DNA of 64,000 nucleotides from Duganella sp. (GTDB taxonomy: Bacteria; Pseudomonadota; Gammaproteobacteria; Burkholderiales; Burkholderiaceae_D). The notes under the pieces are model-generated. The model was given only the letters and a program-made list of their open reading frames with translations, was not told where the DNA came from and ran no database searches. The stretch's first letter is position 1. Every line of letters begins with the position of its first letter. The translations under genes were made by a program, and so were the position numbers. The stretch spans positions 19,123-83,122 of the forward strand of contig JAMFSU010000131.1 of assembly GCA_026225475.1 (NCBI GenBank), in the 5' to 3' direction. Shown one piece after another: positions 28,054 to 37,861 of the stretch.

Positions 28054-30081
28054 GTGAGTTCCATCGAAGATACCGTCGCACCGGTTCCACAAGGTATCCA
28101 TGATGCCGAGGTTGAGCAACTGTTCGGCGCCAATGGCCCGCTCGGTGGCCAGGTTGGCAGTTATCGGCCGCGCCACGCGCAGACCGAAATGGCCAAAGCC
28201 ATTGCCGACGCGATTGTTGGTCAGCGTACCCTCATCGCCGAAGCCGGCACCGGCACCGGCAAGACCTTTGCTTATCTGGTACCCGCCTTGTTATGGGGCG
28301 GCAAGGTGATCGTCTCGACCGGTACCAAGAATTTGCAGGATCAATTGTATTTGCGTGATATCCCAACAGTACGCAAAGCGTTGAACGCGCCGGTTTCGGT
28401 AGCCTTGCTTAAGGGCCGTTCTAACTACGTCTGCCATTTTCATCTCGAACGGACCTTGCAGAATGGCCGCATGACCTCACGCGACGATGTTGGCTATTTA
28501 CGCGAGATATCGCGCTTCATGAAGACCACATCTTCGGGGGACAAGGCGGAGCTGTCGAAAGTCCCCGAAAATGCCCTGATCTGGAATCTGGTCACCTCCA
28601 CGCGCGATACCTGTTTTGGCGCTGAGTGCCAGTACTATCAGGATTGTTTCGTCATGAAGGCGCGCAAGGAAGCGCAGCAAGCTGACGTGGTGGTGGTCAA
28701 CCATCATTTGTTTTTTGCCGATGTGGCATTGAAGGACAATGGTGTGGCCGAATTGCTCCCAACTGCCAATACCGTGATCTTCGATGAAGCGCACCAGTTG
28801 CCCGAGACCGCCACCATGTTCTTCGGCGATACCGTGTCGACTTCGCAGGTGCTGGAGCTGTGCCGCGATGTGCTGGCCGAAGGCTTGTCGCATGCCCGCG
28901 ACGGCGCCGACTGGCCGCAGGTGGTGGCGCCAGTGGAGCGCGCAGCGCGTGATTTGCGGTTGGCTTTTCCGGAAGATATTGTGCGTCTGGCGCTGAATCA
29001 GATTGCCCCGTCCAGTGTATTTTTCCCGGCGCTGGAAACCTTACGCGAGCGCATGGATGAAATGATTGCGATACTCGAAAAGCAAGCCGAGCGCGCCGAA
29101 ACCATCGAACAATGTCGCACCCGCGCACTTGAGCTGTCGCATCAGCTCGATAGCTGGAATGGCGCGGAGGACAAGGCTGCCATTAGCGAAGGGCAAACCT
29201 ATGTGCTGTGGGTTGAGGCCTTTACCTCGTCGTTGCAACTGCATCGTACGCCGCTGTCGATCGCACCGATTTTCAACAAGCAACGCGAAGGCGTGCCGCG
29301 TGCCTGGATTTTTACTTCGGCGACGCTGGCGGTGAAGAATGACTTTCATCATTACACCTCGCAGATGGGCTTGTGGGATGAGCGGGCCATGTCCTGGCCT
29401 AGCCCGTTCAATTACGAGGAGCAAGGGCTGTTGTATGTGCCCACCAATTTGCCGCAACCGAATTCCTTTGATTACACCGATGCGGTGATCGATGCTGCGA
29501 TGCCTGCCATTATTGCCGCTGGTGGTCGTACCTTCCTGCTGTGCACCACGATACGCGCCGTCAATCGCGCCGCCGAACGCTTGCGCGATGAATTTGAAAA
29601 GCGCCAACTACCATTTCCGTTGATGGTGCAGGGGGACGCCGGACGTACCGAATTGCTCGATCGTTTCCGCGCCGCTGGTAACGGCGTGCTGATCGGCAGC
29701 CAGAGTTTTTGGGAGGGTGTGGACGTGCGCGGCGATGCCTTGTCGCTGGTGATCATCGACAAGCTGCCGTTTTCGCCGCCCGATGATCCAGTGCTGGCCG
29801 CGCGCATTGCCGAGCTTGAAAAGAAGGGCTTGAATGGCTTCGTGCACCACCAGTTGCCGGCCGCCATCATCAATCTGAAGCAAGGGGCCGGGCGTTTGAT
29901 TCGCGATGAAACGGATCGCGGCGTGTTGATGATCTGCGATCCACGTTTGATCTCGAAAGGCTATGGCAGGCGCATCTGGCAAAGCCTGCCATCGTTCAAG
30001 CGCACGCGTGAAATTAGCGCCGTGGAGGATTTCTTTGCCCGTCGTGCCGTCGCACAGGTAGTCGATGCCGATGGCGCGTGA
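28054..30081 (+). CDS. DinG/YoaA-type ATP-dependent DNA helicase (XPD-like, iron-sulfur)
   Basis: 675 residues from a GTG start. Superfamily 2 motifs: Walker A AEAGTGTGKT, DEAH box at D244 (VIFDEAHQLPE), motif VI QGAGRLIRDETDRG. Four cysteines C127, C187, C192 and C198 are spaced as the 4Fe-4S cluster of XPD/DinG helicases, the last three in TCFGAECQYYQDC. Such enzymes unwind 5'-3' at forked or damaged DNA. Length is between E. coli YoaA (636) and DinG (716), and I would favour YoaA. The ribosome site is weak. It ends 36 nt before the PilZ gene. Confidence 0.92.
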   Translation: MSSIEDTVAPVPQGIHDAEVEQLFGANGPLGGQVGSYRPRHAQTEMAKAIADAIVGQRTLIAEAGTGTGKTFAYLVPALLWGGKVIVSTGTKNLQDQLYLRDIPTVRKALNAPVSVALLKGRSNYVCHFHLERTLQNGRMTSRDDVGYLREISRFMKTTSSGDKAELSKVPENALIWNLVTSTRDTCFGAECQYYQDCFVMKARKEAQQADVVVVNHHLFFADVALKDNGVAELLPTANTVIFDEAHQLPETATMFFGDTVSTSQVLELCRDVLAEGLSHARDGADWPQVVAPVERAARDLRLAFPEDIVRLALNQIAPSSVFFPALETLRERMDEMIAILEKQAERAETIEQCRTRALELSHQLDSWNGAEDKAAISEGQTYVLWVEAFTSSLQLHRTPLSIAPIFNKQREGVPRAWIFTSATLAVKNDFHHYTSQMGLWDERAMSWPSPFNYEEQGLLYVPTNLPQPNSFDYTDAVIDAAMPAIIAAGGRTFLLCTTIRAVNRAAERLRDEFEKRQLPFPLMVQGDAGRTELLDRFRAAGNGVLIGSQSFWEGVDVRGDALSLVIIDKLPFSPPDDPVLAARIAELEKKGLNGFVHHQLPAAIINLKQGAGRLIRDETDRGVLMICDPRLISKGYGRRIWQSLPSFKRTREISAVEDFFARRAVAQVVDADGA

Positions 30082-30117
30082 GGGCGAGTGCCGCGTGCTT
30101 GACTGGAAAGGATGGGC

Positions 30118-31059
30118 ATGGCAATTTCTTCCGCATCTAGCGCGCTGGTGCCAGTGCGTGCCGGTGACCTGATGGTCGGTCAGCCAGCGCCGTGGGCGAT
30201 TTATAACGAAATGAACGAGTTGCTGCTGGCACGCGGTACGCTGATCGATACGCCGGGGCAACTGGCCGGTTTGCTTGAGCATGGCCTCTATCGCAATGAA
30301 AAATGGGGTACCGAGCCGGATTCCGATTCGCAACCGTTGCCACAATCGCACGACGTGCTGCAAAAACGGCGGCGTGCCAAAGGCTTGCGGCCACCGGTGC
30401 TCAGTCGTGGGCAGGAAAGCATCGTCGGCATGGACCAGGTGCGCTGGCAGATTGGCGACGCATTGTCTTTGCAACTCAAGGAAGCGCCGGAGCTGCGCTA
30501 CAACATCAGCCTGATTGGCCATCTGGCCGGCAAAAGCATCCTGGTATCGGCGCCGGTCAAGGAAGGCAAATATGTGCATCTGCGCGATGGCCAGGTAATC
30601 ATTGCGCGCACCTTGTCTGGACGTCGCGCCTATGCGTTTGCCACTACGGTATTGAAATACCAGAACCTGCCTTACCCCTATCTGCATTTATCCTGCCCGC
30701 GGGAAGTCCGTTGTACGGTAATCCGTCAGGATGCTCGGGTGGAAGTCGACCTTGATGCATTTCTGGTTGTCGGGGCGCAGCCGCCGCTGTTACTCAATTT
30801 ACTCGACCTGAGTGTGGGGGGTGTATCGGCCATCGGCCCGGCTCCAGGTGCCGGCAAAGAGAGTGCCGCGCAATTGAAGTTCATCGTCCATGTCGCCGGC
30901 GAGGAATGTGCTGTGGCCATGCCGGTGATCGTGCGCACGATGGAGCCTGACAGCGATCCGCATTTCCTCAAATATGGGATGGAGTTTGCCGAACTTGGCG
31001 CGCGCGAACGTATGATTTTGTCGGCCTTTGTCTATCAGACGGTGAGTGAAACCGACTAA
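30118..31059 (+). CDS. YcgR-like PilZ-domain protein (cyclic di-GMP receptor)
   Basis: 313 residues from the ATG at 30118. GGAAAGG (30105-30111) fits this start rather than the ATG at 30112. An N-terminal region of about 100 residues has no recognised domain. A YcgR-N-like barrel follows (WQIGDALSLQL ... LIGHLAGKSILV), then a C-terminal PilZ domain with both c-di-GMP motifs: R203-x-x-x-R207 in RQDAR, and D230-x-S-x-x-G in DLSVGG. Known: YcgR brakes the flagellar motor when c-di-GMP is high. Here the gene is away from the flagellar cluster and 36 nt after the helicase; a role in motility is inference. Confidence 0.85.
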   Translation: MAISSASSALVPVRAGDLMVGQPAPWAIYNEMNELLLARGTLIDTPGQLAGLLEHGLYRNEKWGTEPDSDSQPLPQSHDVLQKRRRAKGLRPPVLSRGQESIVGMDQVRWQIGDALSLQLKEAPELRYNISLIGHLAGKSILVSAPVKEGKYVHLRDGQVIIARTLSGRRAYAFATTVLKYQNLPYPYLHLSCPREVRCTVIRQDARVEVDLDAFLVVGAQPPLLLNLLDLSVGGVSAIGPAPGAGKESAAQLKFIVHVAGEECAVAMPVIVRTMEPDSDPHFLKYGMEFAELGARERMILSAFVYQTVSETD

Positions 31060-31169
31060 TGGCGGTTGGCCGCCTGATACTCAGTTTTTGTTGATGATTT
31101 CTGGGTAGGGAAGCGACTTTCCGCAGAATTTGCCGCGGGCGTGCAGAGGGCTTCGGTTAAAATGGCGAC

Positions 31170-31907
31170 ATGAAAATACTAATCAGCAACGATGACGGTT
31201 ATCTCGCGCCCGGCATAGTCGCCCTGGCCGATGCCTTGTCCGCGATTGCCGAAATCACGGTGGTCGCTCCCGACAGCAATCGTTCCGGCAGTTCCAACTC
31301 ACTGACGCTGGATCGCCCTTTGTGGGTAGAGCGTGCCGACAACGGCTTTTATTATCTGAATGGCACGCCATCCGATTGCGTCCATGTGGCGTTGACCGGT
31401 TTGCTGCCGGAGCGCCCAGACATGGTCGTGTCCGGCATCAACCAGGGCCAGAACATGGGTGACGATACACTCTATTCGGGCACAGTGGCGGCCGCTACCG
31501 AGGGTTTTCTGTTCGGTATTCCGGCGATCGCGTTTTCACAGTTGCACAAGGGTTGGGCGCATCTCGACAGTGCTGCACGTATCGCACGCGAAGTGGTTGA
31601 ACGCCGGTTCGAAACGCTTGAGAAGCCTTACCTGTTGAATGTCAATATTCCCAATCTTCCCTATCCCGAGCTGAAGTCATGTGTAGCTACTCGGTTGGGT
31701 AAGCGTCACATGTCGGAGCCGGTCTACAAGATGCGCGATCCGCATGGCAAGGACATTTATTGGATTGGCCCGGCAGGTGCCGTCAAGGATGCCGGTGCCG
31801 GTACCGATTTTCACGCGACCGCTGAGGGGCATGTATCGATCACGCCATTGCGGATCGATTTGACGCACGGTAGTCAACTAGAGCAATTGAAGAAAGTACT
31901 GGTATGA
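31170..31907 (+). CDS. surE: 5'-nucleotidase SurE
   Basis: 245 residues. N-terminal metal site [14 protein letters not shown], conserved SGSSNSLTL, and the [22 protein letters not shown] block (split motif SGINQGQN). SurE dephosphorylates nucleoside 5'/3'-monophosphates and supports stationary-phase survival. First of the conserved surE-pcm-nlpD-rpoS set. Its stop overlaps the pcm start (ATGA), indicating translational coupling. Confidence 0.96.
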   Translation: MKILISNDDGYLAPGIVALADALSAIAEITVVAPDSNRSGSSNSLTLDRPLWVERADNGFYYLNGTPSDCVHVALTGLLPERPDMVVSGINQGQNMGDDTLYSGTVAAATEGFLFGIPAIAFSQLHKGWAHLDSAARIAREVVERRFETLEKPYLLNVNIPNLPYPELKSCVATRLGKRHMSEPVYKMRDPHGKDIYWIGPAGAVKDAGAGTDFHATAEGHVSITPLRIDLTHGSQLEQLKKVLV

Positions 31908-32794
31908 CCGCGAAGCCAAGTCGTTTTCCTTTGTCGCTGTCATCGGTTGTCGAGAAAAAAGACAAGTCGTTTTCCAGTGGGTCAACGCGGACTGTGATTA
32001 CGCCGCAGACTGCCACTCGCAATGCTGCCCAGGATCTGAATCGCAAGGTGCCGGCAGCAGCGGTGCGCGCTACACCGGCAGCACCTGTCGGCAAGTCCGT
32101 CACACGCACTGCTTTGCCGACGCCGATGCCGACCGCGGATCGGCCGTCGCCGCTGGTGTCGGACGCGGTACGCAAGGCCATGGTTGCGCGCGTGGCCAAG
32201 CAGGGAGTGCGCGATGACAAGGTGCTGGCAGCGCTGCAAGCGGTGCCGCGCCATATGTTCATGGAACCTGCGTTGTCCAGTCAGGCCTATATCGATGCCT
32301 CGCTGCCGATTGGTCATCATCAAACCATTTCTCAGCCGTATATCGTTGCACGCATGATCGAGATCATGCGTGACAACCATAAGGGCAAAGTGTTGGAGCG
32401 GGTGCTGGAAATCGGCACGGGTTGCGGTTATCAAGCGGCTGTGTTGTCGCTGGTGGCGAAGGAAGTGTATTCAATAGAGCGGATCAAACCGCTGCATGAA
32501 TTGGCTAAAACCAATTTGCGGCCAATGCGGATTGCCAACATCCGCTTGCATTACGGAGATGGTATGCTAGGACTGCCGCAGATAGCGCCGTTCGACGGTA
32601 TCATTTTGGCTGCTGCTGGCCTCGAAGTGCCGCAGGCGCTGCTGGAACAACTGGCCGTGGGGGGCAGGTTGGTGGCACCGGTCGGTGGTCGTCAGCAAAT
32701 GCTGCAATTGATCGAGCGGGTCAGCAAGTTCGAATGGACCAGTGAAACGCTGGAAGAATGCCATTTTGTGCCTTTGCGTCCGGGAACGGTGTAA
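31904..32794 (+). CDS. pcm: Protein-L-isoaspartate O-methyltransferase
   Basis: 296 residues. The last about 210 match [12 protein letters not shown], the [12 protein letters not shown] substrate loop, and SAM motif [16 protein letters not shown]. It repairs isoaspartyl damage in proteins. E. coli Pcm has 208 residues; the extra N-terminal about 85 residues are rich in Ser, Thr, Ala and Pro and look disordered, as in several Burkholderiales. The start overlaps the surE stop by 4 nt, and no internal start has a better ribosome site. Confidence 0.94.
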   Translation: MTAKPSRFPLSLSSVVEKKDKSFSSGSTRTVITPQTATRNAAQDLNRKVPAAAVRATPAAPVGKSVTRTALPTPMPTADRPSPLVSDAVRKAMVARVAKQGVRDDKVLAALQAVPRHMFMEPALSSQAYIDASLPIGHHQTISQPYIVARMIEIMRDNHKGKVLERVLEIGTGCGYQAAVLSLVAKEVYSIERIKPLHELAKTNLRPMRIANIRLHYGDGMLGLPQIAPFDGIILAAAGLEVPQALLEQLAVGGRLVAPVGGRQQMLQLIERVSKFEWTSETLEECHFVPLRPGTV

Positions 32795-32915
32795 CAAAAA
32801 ATAGAACATGCAATGCAGCACCATGATGGCAAGCGTTGCCGCCATGGACTGCTTGTCCCGATGAACTTCTCGTGCATGCCACGGGTCAACGTTATCGTTG
32901 TACAAAATTACTGTA

Positions 32916-33911
32916 ATGCGTATGAAAAAAAATCGTTTGGTTTGGCTGGGGATGGTCGTCAGTCTGTTGGCCGCGTGTTCTACACCGCGCACGGCTGCCC
33001 CTGTCATTGAGCGCACTTCGAGTAGTGCAGCCAGGCCAGTGAGCGACGCCAGCAAGCTGGCAGCAACACCGACTGCATCCAAGCTGGATGGCAAAGGTTA
33101 TTACACGGTCAAGAAGGGTGACACCCTGTATCGCATTGCGCTGGAATCTGGTCAAAGCTATCGGGATATTGTTGTCTGGAATAATCTGACCAATCCAAAT
33201 GATATCAAGGTCGATCAACAATTGCGTGTGGCGCCGCCAGATGGCGTGCAGACCAGCGCCGTGACAGCGCCGATTGCCGGGATTGAGGTCAAGCCGCTGG
33301 GCGCTGCTGGCAGCAGCGCGGCTACAGTTGTTAGTTCAGCACCAGCAGCGGGCGGCAACAAGATCGGTCCGCGCGGCGACAAGCGCGCCTACTCTGAAAG
33401 TACGCTGGCAGAACTGGAAAAGCCAGACATGGCGACGACCTCATCGGCACCTGCTGCTATCGCTGTGGCAGTTGCGCCGGCCAAGACCGAAGCCGCTCAT
33501 AGTGCAGATAAACCGGCTGTTACAGCGGCGCCTGTGCTCGACGACGAAGCCGTCTCCTGGATGTGGCCGGCCGACGGCAAGGTCATCGGTACTTTCGACG
33601 GCGGCAAGAAGGGTGTTGATATCGCCGGTAAGATGGGTGAACCGGTGCTGGCAGCAGGCAACGGCAAGGTCATGTATGCTGGTAGCGGCATTCGTGGTTA
33701 CGGTAATCTGGTGATCGTTAAGCACACTAATAATCTATTGTCGGCTTACGCGCACAACAAAACGATTCTGGTCAAGGAAGGGCAAACGGTTACCAAGGGG
33801 CAAAAGATTGCCGAGATGGGGAATTCCGATAGTGATAGCGTCAAGCTTCACTTCGAGATCCGCCAGCAAGGCAAGCCTGTCGATCCATCTAAATATCTTC
33901 CACCACGTTAG
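32916..33911 (+). CDS. nlpD: NlpD lipoprotein, LysM and degenerate M23 domains (amidase activator)
   Basis: 331 residues from the ATG at 32916; 32922 is also possible. Lipobox LLAAC at the end of a short signal peptide predicts an outer-membrane lipoprotein. LysM domain (YYTVKKGDTLYRIALESG ... QQLRV) binds peptidoglycan. The C-terminal LytM/M23 domain has GVDIAG and YAH...LHFEIR but lacks the full zinc set, as in E. coli NlpD, which activates amidase AmiC at the septum. It lies between pcm and rpoS; in other proteobacteria the main rpoS promoter lies within nlpD. Confidence 0.93.
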   Translation: MRMKKNRLVWLGMVVSLLAACSTPRTAAPVIERTSSSAARPVSDASKLAATPTASKLDGKGYYTVKKGDTLYRIALESGQSYRDIVVWNNLTNPNDIKVDQQLRVAPPDGVQTSAVTAPIAGIEVKPLGAAGSSAATVVSSAPAAGGNKIGPRGDKRAYSESTLAELEKPDMATTSSAPAAIAVAVAPAKTEAAHSADKPAVTAAPVLDDEAVSWMWPADGKVIGTFDGGKKGVDIAGKMGEPVLAAGNGKVMYAGSGIRGYGNLVIVKHTNNLLSAYAHNKTILVKEGQTVTKGQKIAEMGNSDSDSVKLHFEIRQQGKPVDPSKYLPPR

Positions 33912-33914
33912 CGT

Positions 33915-34937
33915 ATGAGCAAAAGCCCTCATCATCACCTGCCAGACGAAGAATCCCGATCGGATGAGCCGATCGAACCCATGGATGCTGCTGACGATCT
34001 GGAGGTGATAGACGAGGGTGAGTCGACAGATGATGAGGCTGAGGGCGAAGTTGTCGCTGCCGAAGGTGTGGAGGAGATCAAGAAAGTGCTGGCGGCCGAA
34101 TTGTCGACCGATACCACTCAGCATTACCTGAATCAGATTGGCACCCGACCATTGTTGACAGTGTCGGAAGAGTTATATTTCGCCACGCTGGCGAAGCAGG
34201 GTGACTTCGCTTCGCGGCAAAAGATGATCGAGCACAACCTGCGTCTGGTGGTGTCGATTGCCAAGCACTACATCAATCGCGGCGTGGCCTTGCTGGATCT
34301 GATCGAGGAAGGCAATCTGGGCCTGATGCGGGCGATTGACAAGTTTGAGCCGGAGCGCGGCTTCCGGTTTTCTACCTATGCCACCTGGTGGATACGCCAG
34401 AGCATTGAGCGCGCTATCATGAATCAAGCGCGTACCGTACGCCTGCCGGTGCATATGGTGCGTGAACTCAACCAGATTCTGCGCGCCAAATATCACCTCG
34501 AAGCCCAGCAGCACGATGGTCGCGATGCCACTGCGGAAGACATCGCTCATCTGGTTGACCGGCCTGTGGAAGAGGTGCAGGATGTGTTGGCTTTGTCAGA
34601 GCATGCGGCCTCGTTAGATACGCCACTCGACAATGACCCACAAGCCAGTCTGATTGATCTGTTGCCTGGTTCCCAAGAAGGCAATCCCGACACCCAGGCC
34701 GAATGTCACGAAATGTCAGTGTTGGTGCGCGACTGGCTTAAAGGCTTGCCGGACAAGCAACGGCTGGTCATCATGCGGCGTTTTGGTCTGGACAACGATG
34801 ATCCTTCTACGCTGGAACAATTGGCAGTGGAAATGGGCATCACTCGCGAACGCGTGCGCCAGGTCCAGCAGGAAGCCCTGATCAAGCTAAAGCGCAGCCT
34901 GATTGCGCGTGGTATCAGCAAGGATGCGTTGTTTTAA
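33915..34937 (+). CDS. rpoS: RNA polymerase sigma factor RpoS
   Basis: 340 residues. An acidic N-terminal stretch precedes region 1.2 ([15 protein letters not shown]), region 2 ([52 protein letters not shown]), region 3 and region 4 ([30 protein letters not shown]). Group 2 stationary-phase sigma factor, identified by sequence and by nlpD upstream. Start is 3 nt after the nlpD stop. Confidence 0.95.
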   Translation: MSKSPHHHLPDEESRSDEPIEPMDAADDLEVIDEGESTDDEAEGEVVAAEGVEEIKKVLAAELSTDTTQHYLNQIGTRPLLTVSEELYFATLAKQGDFASRQKMIEHNLRLVVSIAKHYINRGVALLDLIEEGNLGLMRAIDKFEPERGFRFSTYATWWIRQSIERAIMNQARTVRLPVHMVRELNQILRAKYHLEAQQHDGRDATAEDIAHLVDRPVEEVQDVLALSEHAASLDTPLDNDPQASLIDLLPGSQEGNPDTQAECHEMSVLVRDWLKGLPDKQRLVIMRRFGLDNDDPSTLEQLAVEMGITRERVRQVQQEALIKLKRSLIARGISKDALF

Positions 34938-35015
34938 CTTTCCTCTGTTGCCACAATCATCGACAATAGCGGCTTGATCATTCCGGGCGCGACGGCAGTC
35001 GCTTCTATCGTTTCT

Positions 35016-36374
35016 ATGCAGCAAAATATCATCAACATCAAAGCCCTCGACATCGATGGGCGTGGCGTTGGCCATCTGGTCAACGAAGACGGCAGCCAGG
35101 GTAAAGTCATTTTTGTCGAAGGCGCGTTACCTGGCGAGCAAGTCGGTTTTCAGTCGTTCCGCAAAAAGCCTAAGTGGGAAGCTGCCACTATGACGCAATT
35201 GCATCGTGAGTCTGCACTGCGCGTCAAACCAAAATGTGATTACTTTGGCATCTGTGGCGGTTGCGCCATGCAGCATCTGGAGCCGTCAGCCCAGGTGGCG
35301 ATGAAGCAACGCGTGCTGGAAGACAATCTCTGGCACTTGAGCAAACTCAAGGCAGAAACCATGTTGCGGCCGATTTATGGGCCGACCTGGGGCTATCGCT
35401 ACCGTGCCCGCATTTCGGTCAAACACGTGGCCAAAAGAGGTACGGTGCTGGTCGGCTTCCACGAAAAAAAATCGGCATTCGTCAGTGACATGAAGACCTG
35501 TGAAATCCTTCCTCCGCATGTTTCTGCGATGTTGGTGCCGTTGCGTGAGCTGATTGCCTCGCTGACCTTGATTGATCGATTGCCGCAAATCGAACTGGCC
35601 ATCGGAGAGGGCGATGATGGCAAACAAGTCACGGTGATGGTGTTGCGTGTGATGGATGCGCCGAGCGCCGACGATCAAGTGAAATTGAAGGTATTTGCCG
35701 ATCAATATGATGTGCAATGGTGGTTGCAGAGCAAGGGGCCGGATACGGCAAAGCCGTTCTACCCGCCGCAATCGACGCTGCACTACACCTTGCCGGAATT
35801 CGGCATACGCATGCCGTTCAAACCGACCGATTTCACTCAGGTCAATCATCAGATCAATCGCGTGCTGGTGGCGCGTGCCTTGCGTCTACTCGATGTGCAA
35901 GCGGGTGATCGGGTCGCTGATTTATTTTGTGGCCTTGGTAATTTCACGTTGCCGATTGCGACGCTGGCGCGTGAAGTCGTCGGTATCGAGGGCAGTATCG
36001 CCTTGACCGAGCGTGCGGCAGACAATGCCAAGGTCAATGGTGTGGCAGAAAAGACAACGTTTTATTGCCGTAATTTGTTCGACGCCAGTACCGAGGATTT
36101 TATTGCTCTCGGCGGCTTCGACCGCATGCTGATCGATCCACCACGCGAAGGGGCGTTGGAAGTATGCAAGGCTATCGTCGGGATGAGCACTAAACATGCC
36201 CACCTCAAGCCCAAGCGTATCGTTTATGTCTCGTGTAATCCAGCGACTTTGGCGCGTGATGCTGGCGAACTGGTGACGCAGGGCGGTTACCGTCTGAAGC
36301 TGGCGGGCGTGGTCAACATGTTTCCACATACGGCACATGTGGAATCGATTGCGGTCTTTGATTTGCCTGATTGA
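35016..36374 (+). CDS. rlmD: 23S rRNA (uracil-1939-C5)-methyltransferase RlmD
   Basis: 452 residues from the ATG at 35016; the frame opens at a TTG (34974) but the TRAM-domain start MQQNIINIKALDIDGRG fits the family. 4Fe-4S cysteines in KPKCDYFGICGGCAM plus a later cysteine in MKTCEIL. SAM site VADLFCGLGNFTLPIA. Catalytic nucleophile in YVSCNPATLARD. Methylates U1939 in 23S rRNA. Follows rpoS by about 80 nt and ends at a perfect bidirectional terminator. Confidence 0.94.
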   Translation: MQQNIINIKALDIDGRGVGHLVNEDGSQGKVIFVEGALPGEQVGFQSFRKKPKWEAATMTQLHRESALRVKPKCDYFGICGGCAMQHLEPSAQVAMKQRVLEDNLWHLSKLKAETMLRPIYGPTWGYRYRARISVKHVAKRGTVLVGFHEKKSAFVSDMKTCEILPPHVSAMLVPLRELIASLTLIDRLPQIELAIGEGDDGKQVTVMVLRVMDAPSADDQVKLKVFADQYDVQWWLQSKGPDTAKPFYPPQSTLHYTLPEFGIRMPFKPTDFTQVNHQINRVLVARALRLLDVQAGDRVADLFCGLGNFTLPIATLAREVVGIEGSIALTERAADNAKVNGVAEKTTFYCRNLFDASTEDFIALGGFDRMLIDPPREGALEVCKAIVGMSTKHAHLKPKRIVYVSCNPATLARDAGELVTQGGYRLKLAGVVNMFPHTAHVESIAVFDLPD

Positions 36375-36393
36375 TGAAACTGTTGTCGCAATG

Positions 36394-36424
36394 AAAAAAG
36401 CCGACATGGTTTGTCGGCTTTTTT
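36394..36424. terminator. Bidirectional terminator between rlmD and yccA
   Basis: AAAAAAGCCGACA (36394-36406) / TGTCGGCTTTTTT (36412-36424), loop TGGTT. Serves convergent genes on both strands. Confidence 0.92.
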
Positions 36425-36443
36425 TGAGCTTGCTGCGCGGTAA

Positions 36444-37136
36444 TTAATCGCGGTTGCCGCCAAAAATACCCAGCAGCGACAGCAAATTGACGAACACATT
36501 GTAGACGTCGAGGTAAATACGCAGCGTTGCCGAAATGTAATTGGTTTCGCCGCCGTTGATGACCTGTTGCACATCAAACAAGATGTAAGCCGAGAAAATC
36601 GCGATCGCGACCACTGAGATCGTCAGTTGTAGCGCTGGCAATTGCAGGAAGATATTGGCTAACGAAGCCACTACGATCACTAGCAGGCCGGCAAACAGCC
36701 ACTTGCTCATGCCCGAAAAATCGCGCTTGGAGACGGTTGCAACCGTTGCCATGACGCCAAAAATCAGCGCGGTGCCACCAAACGCGGTCATGATCAGTGA
36801 GCCGCCGTTGGAAAAACCTAGCGTATATTCGATCAGACGCGACAGCATCAAGCCCATGAAGAAGGTGAAGCCGAGCAGAACTGCAACGCCCAGGCCGGAA
36901 TTCTTGGTCTTTTCGATTGCATAGAAGAAGCCGAATGCCACTGCCATGAACAGCACAAAGCTGATCATTGGGCTGCCGGCGAACAGGCTGAAGTGCATTT
37001 GTACGCCTAACCAAGCACCCAGCACGGTCGGAATCATCGATAATGCGAGCAGCCAGTAAGTATTGCGCAGCACGCGATTGCGGATGACGGCGCCGCTACT
37101 GACAGAATCTAAAGTGTTTTGAAAACGTTGGTTCAT
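36444..37136 (-). CDS. Bax inhibitor-1 / YccA family inner-membrane protein
   Basis: 230 residues with seven hydrophobic helices and the TMBIM C-terminal signature SAYILFDVQQVINGG followed by YNVFVNLLSLLGIFGG. E. coli YccA modulates FtsH protease; others in the family leak calcium. Whether this one acts on FtsH is inference, though FtsH modulators hflK/hflC are encoded 12 kb away. The GGAGG site precedes the start. Single minus-strand gene in this region. Confidence 0.9.
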   Translation of the reverse strand: MNQRFQNTLDSVSSGAVIRNRVLRNTYWLLALSMIPTVLGAWLGVQMHFSLFAGSPMISFVLFMAVAFGFFYAIEKTKNSGLGVAVLLGFTFFMGLMLSRLIEYTLGFSNGGSLIMTAFGGTALIFGVMATVATVSKRDFSGMSKWLFAGLLVIVVASLANIFLQLPALQLTISVVAIAIFSAYILFDVQQVINGGETNYISATLRIYLDVYNVFVNLLSLLGIFGGNRD

Positions 37137-37287
37137 TTTTCCTCCAAATGCGTTAAATGCGAACTAAGCATAGCATGACAGTCCTAGTATGAGACAGGGC
37201 GTTGTCATCGAAGTTCTGTCGGACGAACGGGGAAATTTGTCAAAAAGTCATCGCTGGCCCGAACTAAACTGAAAATGAGTCATTTCG

Positions 37288-37296
37288 TGGTAGAAT
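37288..37296 (+). promoter_or_regulatory. ndk: Possible extended -10 promoter of ndk
   Basis: TGGTAGAAT (TGn-TAGAAT) about 60 nt before the ndk start, with no strong -35 element. It lies in a 223-bp gap (37137-37359) that shows no other recognisable element. Confidence 0.3.
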
Positions 37297-37359
37297 TAAA
37301 GGTTGATTGAATTGTTAATTAACGGCTTTAACCCTTTCTTTTTATTGGAGTTTTTACAC

Positions 37360-37785
37360 ATGGCAATTGAACGCACCCTGTCGATTATCAAACCGGACGC
37401 AGTTGCAAAAAACGTGATCGGTCAGATTTATACGCGTTTTGAAAACGCCGGCCTGAAGATCATCGCAGCGCGCATGATCCATTTGTCGCGTGCTGAAGCT
37501 GAAGGTTTCTACGCGGTTCACCGTGAGCGTCCTTTTTTCAAGGATCTGGTTGACTTCATGGTTTCCGGTCCTGTGATCGTGCAAGCGCTGGAAGGCGAAA
37601 GCGCGATTCTGAAGCACCGTGACCTGATGGGCGCAACGGATCCGAAGAAGGCAGAAAAAGGCACTATCCGCGCCGATTTCGCTGATTCCATCGATGCTAA
37701 CGCCGTGCATGGTTCGGACGCCGCAGAAACAGCGAAAGTTGAAATCGCTTATTTCTTCCCAGCGCTGAACATCTATTCGCGTTAA
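37360..37785 (+). CDS. ndk: Nucleoside diphosphate kinase
   Basis: 141 residues from the ATG at 37360 ([15 protein letters not shown]), the family length; an upstream ATG at 37303 gives a non-homologous extension. Active-site histidine in NAVHGSDA. Exchanges the terminal phosphate among NTPs. GGAG lies 10 nt ahead. It opens the long plus-strand cluster running to purA. Confidence 0.96.
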   Translation: MAIERTLSIIKPDAVAKNVIGQIYTRFENAGLKIIAARMIHLSRAEAEGFYAVHRERPFFKDLVDFMVSGPVIVQALEGESAILKHRDLMGATDPKKAEKGTIRADFADSIDANAVHGSDAAETAKVEIAYFFPALNIYSR

Positions 37786-37861
37786 TTTGTAGTGCTACCT
37801 TGATGTTTGCTGGTTTTTGCATCAAGGTGAATTAAACGCGTTAAATAAAGCGGTAAATGTT

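Noticed and set aside
37237..37270. TTGTCA / TAAACT promoter for ndk
   Set aside because: The spacing of 22 bp is too long for a sigma-70 promoter.
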